Positions 15,016-20,472 of a DNA stretch of 20,472 nt are shown here, in pieces (position 1 is the first letter of the stretch; every line of letters begins with the position of its first letter). Below the pieces are notes generated by a model. That model saw only the letters and a program-made list of their open reading frames with translations, was not told where the DNA came from and made no database searches. This DNA is from Proteobacteria bacterium UBA1844. Lineage in GTDB: Bacteria > Pseudomonadota > Gammaproteobacteria > Steroidobacterales > Woeseiaceae. The translations under genes and the position numbers were made by a program. The stretch spans positions 1 through 20,472 of the forward strand of contig DDIS01000110.1 in assembly GCA_002338615.1 (NCBI GenBank), written 5' to 3'.

Positions 15016-15045
15016 TTGAACCTCAGAGAGCAGGTAGAGTATGTT
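15016..15045 (+). promoter_or_regulatory. Promoter candidate for the C69 gene
   Basis: TTGAAC (15016-15021, 4 of 6), an 18-bp spacer and TATGTT (15040-15045, 4 of 6). If it is real, transcription starts near 15052, after the ATG at 15041. That would rule out 15041 as the start and complicates the start question described for the gene. Confidence 0.3.
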
Positions 15046-15101
15046 CTCCATGCTTTTCTGCCATTGACAGGAACCGAGCTATCCGTCGCACAGTCGCTTC
15101 C

Positions 15102-16562
15102 TTGCTACTAGTATCGATACTCTCGCTATCGGCATGCCCGGCCCTTGCGAGCTATGGAATCTATGTCGGCCGCAACCTGACCGAAAATGGCAGTGTATTT
15201 CTCGGTGGCTCGGGAGACGAGGTATCGAGCCACTGGCTGGAGATCGTCGCCGCGAAACAGCATCCTCCTGGCGCGACCGTGTCCGTTGGCGTCGACGAAA
15301 GTGCGTTCCTGCCTGGCGTACTGACCACGATTCCACAGGTACCGCATACCGCGCGCTACCTGACAATGAACTATACCGAGTACGAAGGGTTCCCGCCGCC
15401 ACTCACCAATGGCGGACTGAACGAATACGGCGTTGCCGCTCGTGACATCTGGTCGCCGTCGCGCGAGGAACTGGTCGATATGACGCCGGAGCCACAGCGC
15501 GGTCCCAACTACAGTGACCTGTCTCGTATCGTAATGGAGCGAGCCCGGTCCGCGGAGGAGGCCGTTACCATCGTCGGCGACCTGATCAATACATACGGCT
15601 ATTCATCCTACGGCGGCAACTCGCATATGTTCGCCGACTCGAAGGAAGGCTGGGTGCTCATCGAGTTTGCCGGCGGCAAGGGGCTCTGGGTTGCGCGGCG
15701 ACTCGGTCCTGACGAAGTGGTCATGTTCTACCCGGGCTACATTGGTGAGATTCCGACGGACATTCAGGCCGATCCGGATTTTCGTGCCTCCGACAACTTT
15801 GTTTCCTTCGCAATCGAAAAAGGCTGGTTCAGTCCCGACTCAGGGAAAGCTTTCAATGTCACTGAGGTATACGGTACCGATGAAATTCGCTTTCCACGGC
15901 AGGAAATGGAGCAGGAGCTGCGGCGCGCGGCGCCAATCGATCTCCGCGACATGCTCAACGCGGTTCGCGACCGCAGGATTTCCAAAGACGCTACCGGCTA
16001 CGGGCAGGTTGCAGAACTGAAAAGTGACACGCCGGCGAATCTGCGTACGCTGTGGGTTGCGCCGACCGGCTCGGTGACCGCACCGTTTATACCTTACCGC
16101 ATCGGCGTTGAGGGTATTCCACCGGAGTATGGCAGGCATCGCTACCTGAGCAAGAATGAGTCGCGGAACTTTATAACGCCCGACTGGCAGGTGCGCGAAG
16201 CCACACTATTTGCCGGCCGGCTATTCAAGCGCCTGATGTACTACACCTGCGACCAGCCGCAAAAGTTTCTGCCGGAAGTTACGGAAGCGCTCACGGCCTT
16301 CGAGGATCGCATGATCGCCGAGCAGGCCACAGTCGATACAATTGCAGCAACGCTGTACTCGGCGAATGAACCGGCACTGGCCAGAAAATACCTGACGGAC
16401 TACACGCACGGCCGTGCCTTGGCAGCACTCGACCTCGGTGTCGCTTTGCTTGCCAGCATCGAAGCCAGAACACGGGTCCTGTATGGGATACGTGAACCTG
16501 AAGGCAATGAAACCAGCCGTCTCGATTACCAGATGGTGAAATGCATGCAGCCGGATTCGTGA
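15102..16562 (+). CDS. Exported C69-family (dipeptidase-type) Ntn hydrolase with Ser in place of Cys
   Basis: 486 residues from TTG 15102, the only standard start in frame. The mature protein matches Peptidase_C69 (PF03577): YVGRNLTENGSVFLGGSGDE at the N-terminus, then LTNGGLNEYGVAARD, then MERARSAEEAVTIVGDLI and GGNSHMFADSKEGWVLIEF. The family is an Ntn hydrolase with an N-terminal Cys. Here the aligned residue is Ser17, directly after the predicted signal cleavage site PALA|S, so signal peptidase could expose it. It is predicted to hydrolyse dipeptides or small amides in the periplasm. The TTG lacks a Shine-Dalgarno and its signal lacks basic residues. In the same frame upstream, codons 15069-15095 encode RNRAIRRTV, an ideal n-region, but with no start codon, so the true start is probably upstream and out of frame by one base. 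Confidence 0.82.
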   Translation: MLLVSILSLSACPALASYGIYVGRNLTENGSVFLGGSGDEVSSHWLEIVAAKQHPPGATVSVGVDESAFLPGVLTTIPQVPHTARYLTMNYTEYEGFPPPLTNGGLNEYGVAARDIWSPSREELVDMTPEPQRGPNYSDLSRIVMERARSAEEAVTIVGDLINTYGYSSYGGNSHMFADSKEGWVLIEFAGGKGLWVARRLGPDEVVMFYPGYIGEIPTDIQADPDFRASDNFVSFAIEKGWFSPDSGKAFNVTEVYGTDEIRFPRQEMEQELRRAAPIDLRDMLNAVRDRRISKDATGYGQVAELKSDTPANLRTLWVAPTGSVTAPFIPYRIGVEGIPPEYGRHRYLSKNESRNFITPDWQVREATLFAGRLFKRLMYYTCDQPQKFLPEVTEALTAFEDRMIAEQATVDTIAATLYSANEPALARKYLTDYTHGRALAALDLGVALLASIEARTRVLYGIREPEGNETSRLDYQMVKCMQPDS

Positions 16563-16565
16563 TCG

Positions 16566-18122
16566 TCACGTCGTTGGCTCCGACAGCAAGCCTTTCAGTA
16601 ATCCGACGCACATCAGCAACAACAGGAAGCCGAACGGCAGCGCAACCGAAATAGTCAGTGCCTGCAACGATGCCATACCGCCACCCACCATCAGCGTAAT
16701 AGCAACCAGCCCTGCAAGAGTGCACCAGAATACACGCTGCCGTACAGGTGCATCGAGTTTGCCGCCCGCGGTAATCGTATCCATGACCAGTGATCCTGAA
16801 TCGGCCGATGTAATAAAAAATATCGCGATCAGGAGTACGCTGAGTGTTGACGTGATGTTCGCAAAGGGTAGCTGCTCGAGCATTCTGAACAGTGCCAGTT
16901 CTGGCACGGAATCGGCAACTCCCCGATAGCCGTCAGTAAATAATTGGTGCAGTGCAGTGCCGCCGAAGTTCGACATCCACAGAATACCGATGATTGTCGG
17001 GACGATCAGCACCCAGGTGATAAATTCACGGACTGTCCGGCCGTAGCTGACGCGGGCGATGAACATGCCAACGAACGGTGACCACGATATCCACCACGCC
17101 CAGTAAAACGTGGTCCACCCGTGCAGAAAGTCGGTATCTTCGCGGCCGACCCAGTTGCTAAGCCTCGGCAGGTAGCGGGCGTAATCCACTACCGCGTGGC
17201 CCATAGTGGAAATTATGGCCAGCGTAGGACCAGCAACAAGTACGAACAGGAACAGCAGAGCCGCCATTCCCATATTGATCCCGCTCAAACGTTTGACGCC
17301 CTTGTCGAGACCCGCAACGACCGACACGAGTGCAACCGCGGTTATTACTATAATCAAGATGACTTTGGTCATGTTATTTACAGGCGTGCCAAACAGGTAG
17401 TGCATGCCTCCTGCAATTTGTTCCGCGCCGTAGCCGAGTGATACGGCGAGGCCGAACAAGGTTGCGAGGACTGCCGTGATATCGATGATATGCCCGACGG
17501 CCCCCCAAACCCGATTGCCGAACAATGGAAAGAAGGCTGAACGCAGGGTAAGAGGCATGCCGTGGTTGAAACTGAAATAGGCCAGTGACAAACCGACGAC
17601 CGCATAGATTGCCCAGGCGTGCAGCCCCCAATGCGTGATCGCCGCGGCCATACCGGCGGCGCGGGCTGTTGTGATGTCTGCAGGGTCGATACCGAGCGGT
17701 GGGTTCAAACTGTGCGTGACCGGCTCGAGGACGCCGAAAAACATCAGCCCGATTCCGACACCGGCGGCAAACAACATGGCCAGCCATGACGGGTAGCCAT
17801 ATCGTGGCCGCGCTTCGGGCCCGCCGAGTCGGATCCGGCCGAGCCGGGAAAAGGTAATCCCCAGGCAAAATAAAATGAGAATGTTGACGATGCTCATGTA
17901 GAACCAGTCGAAGGTCGACCTGATCCAGAGACGCATTTCAGTGAATGCGATGGCAGCCTGATCGAGAAATAGCAGGGTGCCGATGACGAATAACACCGCG
18001 AGCAGCGCGGACACAGCAAAGACCGGATTGTGAATATCGAGACCGAGAACCTCGATATTGTTGTCGCCGATTTCGTGCTCTATTACCGGTTGCTTGGCAT
18101 TGTCAGGCTGGTCGTCGTTCAA
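16566..18122 (-). CDS. BCCT-family transporter (betaine/carnitine/choline type)
   Basis: 518 residues with about 12 membrane segments after a 35-residue acidic cytoplasmic start. Family marks are GVGIGLMFFGVLEPVTH, the ITHWGLHAWAIYAVVGLSLAY stretch, and the Trp-rich box FYWAWWISWSPFVGMFIARV that lines the substrate site, followed by SYGRTVREFI. These transporters carry quaternary ammonium compounds with Na+ or H+, or by exchange; the substrate cannot be read with confidence. The N- and C-tails are short (the C-terminus ends soon after the last segment), unlike the long osmosensing C-tail of BetP, so osmotic gating of that kind is unlikely (inference). The TTG start is fixed by AAGGAG 5 bases upstream and a stop four codons up. 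The stop is 3 bp from the convergent C69 stop. Confidence 0.92.
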   Translation of the reverse strand: MNDDQPDNAKQPVIEHEIGDNNIEVLGLDIHNPVFAVSALLAVLFVIGTLLFLDQAAIAFTEMRLWIRSTFDWFYMSIVNILILFCLGITFSRLGRIRLGGPEARPRYGYPSWLAMLFAAGVGIGLMFFGVLEPVTHSLNPPLGIDPADITTARAAGMAAAITHWGLHAWAIYAVVGLSLAYFSFNHGMPLTLRSAFFPLFGNRVWGAVGHIIDITAVLATLFGLAVSLGYGAEQIAGGMHYLFGTPVNNMTKVILIIVITAVALVSVVAGLDKGVKRLSGINMGMAALLFLFVLVAGPTLAIISTMGHAVVDYARYLPRLSNWVGREDTDFLHGWTTFYWAWWISWSPFVGMFIARVSYGRTVREFITWVLIVPTIIGILWMSNFGGTALHQLFTDGYRGVADSVPELALFRMLEQLPFANITSTLSVLLIAIFFITSADSGSLVMDTITAGGKLDAPVRQRVFWCTLAGLVAITLMVGGGMASLQALTISVALPFGFLLLLMCVGLLKGLLSEPTT

Positions 18123-18127
18123 GCGCG

Positions 18128-18133
18128 CTCCTT
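18128..18133 (-). promoter_or_regulatory. Shine-Dalgarno that fixes a TTG start (BCCT gene)
   Basis: AAGGAG on the minus strand, spaced 5 bases from the TTG at 18122. No ATG or GTG lies in frame between the TTG and the upstream stop at 18132-18134. Confidence 0.75.
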
Positions 18134-18180
18134 AATTTACAGGCGCCACGATCAATACGACCCGGGGACCTTGCTGATTC

Positions 18181-18209
18181 AGCCTACGGCGACAGGTCCT
18201 GAGAGTCAA
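18181..18209 (-). promoter_or_regulatory. Promoter candidate for the BCCT gene
   Basis: On the minus strand, TTGACT (18204-18209, 5 of 6), a 17-bp spacer and TAGGCT (18181-18186, 3 of 6). It lies in the 147-bp gap between the baeRF3 gene stop and the BCCT start, so BCCT may be transcribed on its own. Confidence 0.4.
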
Positions 18210-18269
18210 AACAGCATAAGTGAACGGCTCGTTACTCCTCCGGCCAGCAAGCAGACCGATATGTGCGGC

Positions 18270-19409
18270 TCAAAACCGGTAGATCGCCGCCGCACCTGTC
18301 TGCGTCGGCATTCTCTCGGTAGGCACGATGATAACTTCGCCGCCCGTTCTCAGAACCTGTTCGCTGATGTCGTCCAGTAGATCATCAACCTCGTGGTTCA
18401 AGCGCTTGCCAGAGTCAGCATTGCGTGGCTCGAAATTGAGTTTTCCCGGAATCACCCGGTCAGCTTCGACCAACAAGGTTTCCACTTTGCCTGCAAAGGC
18501 CGCTGCGGCGATGGCGTCGAGACTCTCCGCGCCGCGGCCATTGCTGCTTGCTGCACCAAATGCCTCCACGAAGCCTGCCAGTCGTTTGAGGTAGTGCGGC
18601 AACATCAACTCCCACGCACGTTCGCGCAAGGTTTCCAGTGACAATGCCTCCGGATTGGCCTCGATACCTTCACTGATCAGGAACTGGTTGCGACTGATCG
18701 AGCGGAACAATCGATGATGCTGCGGCAACGCTGCCAGTATCAGGCGCTGTCCCGATGATCCCGAAAAATGTTCCGTTACTGCGCGGTCGACCGCGCGAAA
18801 AAATTTCCGGATGTCACGATCGTCGGCGTCCTGTTTTACGTCGGTGCCATGGTGTGCTGCGGCCCTGCGCCCGTACGCGCGATGCGCGCCTTCCCGACTA
18901 TCCGGCGCAGCTAACGCTTGATCATTGGCCGTGTACGGTACGCCTTCAATTGGCGGCAGCCTGTACAGCGTGTCCCGATTCCCCTCGTACATTGAGAACG
19001 AACTTCGGCTCAGGCCCAATACCTGGTAACTGTCGGCCGATTGCACAATGCGCATGAGTGGCTTGGTATGGAAGCTGTCGTCGACCACGGCGCGCTCAAG
19101 CACCGGCCGCGGCAACTTATACACGCGGAACAGCCCGGGTGCGCCGAACACTGCAAGTCCGAGGTTCGTGTGATTCCAGAAATCGCGGTCTTTGGCCAGC
19201 GCTTCGAACGGTTGCAACAGTGCGGGGATGTCATGCGATGGGTATTTGGCGCGCAAAGACTTTTCCAGCGCTTTCAGCAGGACGCGAAAACGAATAGGGT
19301 CCTGAGCGTTCTCGGGATGTGAAAGATGCGTGGGCTGGTAGAGAGACAGACAAGGAGGTTGATGCTCGCCCAACAGGAAGTCGGGATAGTCGCGAATCAG
19401 TTGTTCCAT
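18270..19409 (-). CDS. baeRF3-family protein (eRF1/Pelota-like domain)
   Basis: 379 residues from ATG 19409. The frame opens earlier (19484), but the ATG at 19409 starts the conserved part and has GGAG about 10 bases upstream. The N-terminal block PPCLSLYQPTHLSHPENAQDPIRF is the signature of the baeRF family 3 group, bacterial relatives of archaeo-eukaryotic release factors. Further family blocks are NLGLAVFGAPGLFRVYKLP, DSYQVLGLSRSSFSMYEGNRD, GQRLILAALPQHHRLFRSIS and TGGEVIIVPTERMPTQTGAAAIYRF at the C-terminus. No GGQ peptide-release motif is present. The family is predicted to act in ribosome rescue or translational stress, without firm experiments that I know of. It is cytoplasmic. An extended -10 lies about 115 bp upstream, so it has its own promoter. 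Confidence 0.83.
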   Translation of the reverse strand: MEQLIRDYPDFLLGEHQPPCLSLYQPTHLSHPENAQDPIRFRVLLKALEKSLRAKYPSHDIPALLQPFEALAKDRDFWNHTNLGLAVFGAPGLFRVYKLPRPVLERAVVDDSFHTKPLMRIVQSADSYQVLGLSRSSFSMYEGNRDTLYRLPPIEGVPYTANDQALAAPDSREGAHRAYGRRAAAHHGTDVKQDADDRDIRKFFRAVDRAVTEHFSGSSGQRLILAALPQHHRLFRSISRNQFLISEGIEANPEALSLETLRERAWELMLPHYLKRLAGFVEAFGAASSNGRGAESLDAIAAAAFAGKVETLLVEADRVIPGKLNFEPRNADSGKRLNHEVDDLLDDISEQVLRTGGEVIIVPTERMPTQTGAAAIYRF

Positions 19410-19525
19410 TTTTTTCGATCTCCGATGAGTGCCTGGAAACATGCGTTGAGAACGCCCCGTGGTCGACATTGCAGTGCGCCGCACCCGATCCGGTACGGAT
19501 TGCGGCCAAAGCGTTGTCAGGCTTC

Positions 19526-19534
19526 AGCATAACA
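19526..19534 (-). promoter_or_regulatory. Extended -10 promoter candidate for the baeRF3 gene
   Basis: On the minus strand TGTTATGCT: TGn (19532-19534) plus TATGCT (19526-19531, 4 of 6). The -35 region is poor. The start would be near 19519, giving a leader of about 110 bases. Confidence 0.4.
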
Positions 19535-19674
19535 CCCGAAAAGCCCACAATAACTCCGGAGTTCCCGCGCCGGGTATGTGGCCAACACGGATGGAATTTT
19601 TCGGCGCGATAGTGGCCACTCGCATGTGAGTTGCGCCTGGCAATCCACTAAAATTGATCGTGGTAAAGCACCGT
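19535..19674. other. Intergenic region between MFS stop and baeRF3 promoter
   Basis: No gene is supported. It contains a perfect 10-bp palindrome, AGTGGCCACT (19611-19620), and a second GTGGCCA 34 bases away (19578-19584), a possible operator pair upstream of the baeRF3 promoter. I see no good terminator for the MFS gene. Confidence 0.4.
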
Positions 19675-20472
19675 TTATACGCTGCCGGCGTCCGTCGCCT
19701 GGACCTCACGCAATCGTGCGGCAGTGGGTATGGCCAATGCGCCCATCAGGGCGAAGATCGCCAGCACAACGCCAACGCCCAGCCAATGCGCAATGACACC
19801 AAATATGCCACCCGCAAGAAGAATGAGGCCCACCAACGAATTGCTGAGCGCTGTATAGGTGGCACGATTGCTGAGGTTCGCCATGTCAATGACGTGGACC
19901 GAACGCCCGAGCCGGACCCCCTGGTGCGCGACCGTAAGTACAAACAGCAGCACCGGGAGAATCGGTGCAAACGCCAGTTGTCCAGGTATTGCCAGTGCCA
20001 CGGTGGCGGCAACAGTATTGGTCAGGGTTGCCATTGCGGCCGCGTACATCAGCACACGCCGACTCGATCGATCCGCCAGGCGGCCCCAGATGTAGGAGCT
20101 CGCAAGACCTGCGGTCGCAGACGCCATCATGAAAAGACCCAGCGTGCCGAGACCACTGGATGGGTAGTCGCCGCTCAGCGCAATGTAGAAAGGCGGTGCG
20201 AGCGCCGTTGATAGCAGCAGGGTGCGTGTCGCGATGAGCCACCGCAGTTGCGCGTCACTGCGCAGCAGCCCGAACTGAGCAATGACGGCAGCAAACCCGT
20301 TCTCGCCGCCTTCCGTTGCGCCGGGAAACTCACGAATGGAATTGAAGATCAGCGCGGCAAGAAACCAGGCCGCGCCACCCAGCATCACCACGCTGGCGAC
20401 AACCGGTACGCTGAGCGGGATCCAGCCGGATGCATAGCCTGCGGCGGCCAGCAGCGTCGTCGCGGCGGCAAC
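19675..20472 (-). CDS. MFS transporter, C-terminal half (5' end outside window)
   Basis: The frame is open to the right edge; the GTG at 20391 is internal. The visible 265 residues hold about six to seven membrane segments (for example TTLLAAAGYASGWIPLSV, SVVMLGGAAWFLAALIF, LGLFMMASATAGLASSYIWG). The loop phrase WGRLADRSSRRVLMYAAA matches the repeated MFS G-R-x-x-D-R-x-x-R-R motif between segments 8 and 9. After the last segment the protein ends with a short polar tail (RLREVQATDAGSV). A predicted amphipathic loop (REFPGATEGGENGF) falls near the middle of the transporter. The substrate is unknown. It points the same way as baeRF3 and BCCT but is separated by 265 bp, so probably not in one operon. 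Confidence 0.85.
   Translation of the reverse strand, partial: VAAATTLLAAAGYASGWIPLSVPVVASVVMLGGAAWFLAALIFNSIREFPGATEGGENGFAAVIAQFGLLRSDAQLRWLIATRTLLLSTALAPPFYIALSGDYPSSGLGTLGLFMMASATAGLASSYIWGRLADRSSRRVLMYAAAMATLTNTVAATVALAIPGQLAFAPILPVLLFVLTVAHQGVRLGRSVHVIDMANLSNRATYTALSNSLVGLILLAGGIFGVIAHWLGVGVVLAIFALMGALAIPTAARLREVQATDAGSV

Noticed and set aside
19410..19484. Upstream start of the baeRF3 gene
   Set aside because: The 25 extra residues are Arg/Ser-rich and unlike the family, and GGAG fits the ATG at 19409.

Overview
The window is about 20.5 kb of GC-rich, gene-dense bacterial DNA with no rRNA, tRNA, CRISPR array or insertion sequence that I can see. The protein set is a TonB-dependent siderophore-type receptor, TPR-sulfotransferase, ECF sigma factor, C69 and M20 peptidases, pirin, a BCCT transporter and a baeRF3 protein. 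Together with Sec and lipoprotein signals and Shine-Dalgarno sites, it points to a Gram-negative proteobacterium. My inference is a free-living gammaproteobacterium of the Woeseia/Steroidobacter/Xanthomonas-like kind, but nothing here fixes the taxon.

Layout. (1) 2-1936, +: the 3' part of a membrane-anchored TolB-like/TPR protein, cut by the window edge. (2) 2116-3192, -: an AraC-family regulator, separated by a 483-bp divergent region from a DUF1254/DUF1214 lipoprotein (3676-5259, +) and a secreted HAD-superfamily phosphatase-like protein (5359-6369, +). (3) 6486-7172, +: an ECF sigma factor with no anti-sigma gene beside it, then a small CENP-V/GFA zinc-fold protein (7339-7776, +). (4) 7805-9415, -: a TPR-sulfotransferase, divergent from a TonB-dependent receptor (9555-11864, +) and an Asp/Asn beta-hydroxylase-family dioxygenase (11885-12436, +). 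The shared 139-bp region carries an AT-rich 9-bp inverted repeat just upstream of a good promoter candidate.

(5) 12647-13510, +: a pirin, followed by a ribosome-binding site and the first 14 or so codons of a glutathione S-transferase gene that breaks off at 13571 (remnant 13529-13597). (6) 13594-14898, -: an exported M20 metallopeptidase, divergent from an exported C69-family Ntn hydrolase (15102-16562, +) whose expected Cys nucleophile is Ser and whose translation start is abnormal. (7) 16566-18122, -: a BCCT transporter starting at TTG. (8) 18270-19409, -: a baeRF3-type protein. (9) 19675-20472, -: the C-terminal half of an MFS transporter running off the window.

How the genes may work together. 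Region 4 looks like a metal/siderophore uptake locus with two possible modifying enzymes, a sulfotransferase and a 2OG-Fe(II) dioxygenase. It recalls the known receptor plus dioxygenase pairing (Fiu/YbiX, PiuA/PiuC) but uses a different dioxygenase family and adds a sulfotransferase; this is the best candidate for an undescribed system. Regions 6 and 7 could serve periplasmic peptide breakdown and uptake of a quaternary amine. The AraC regulator may control the DUF1254-HAD pair. All regulatory sites below were read by eye and are candidates only.
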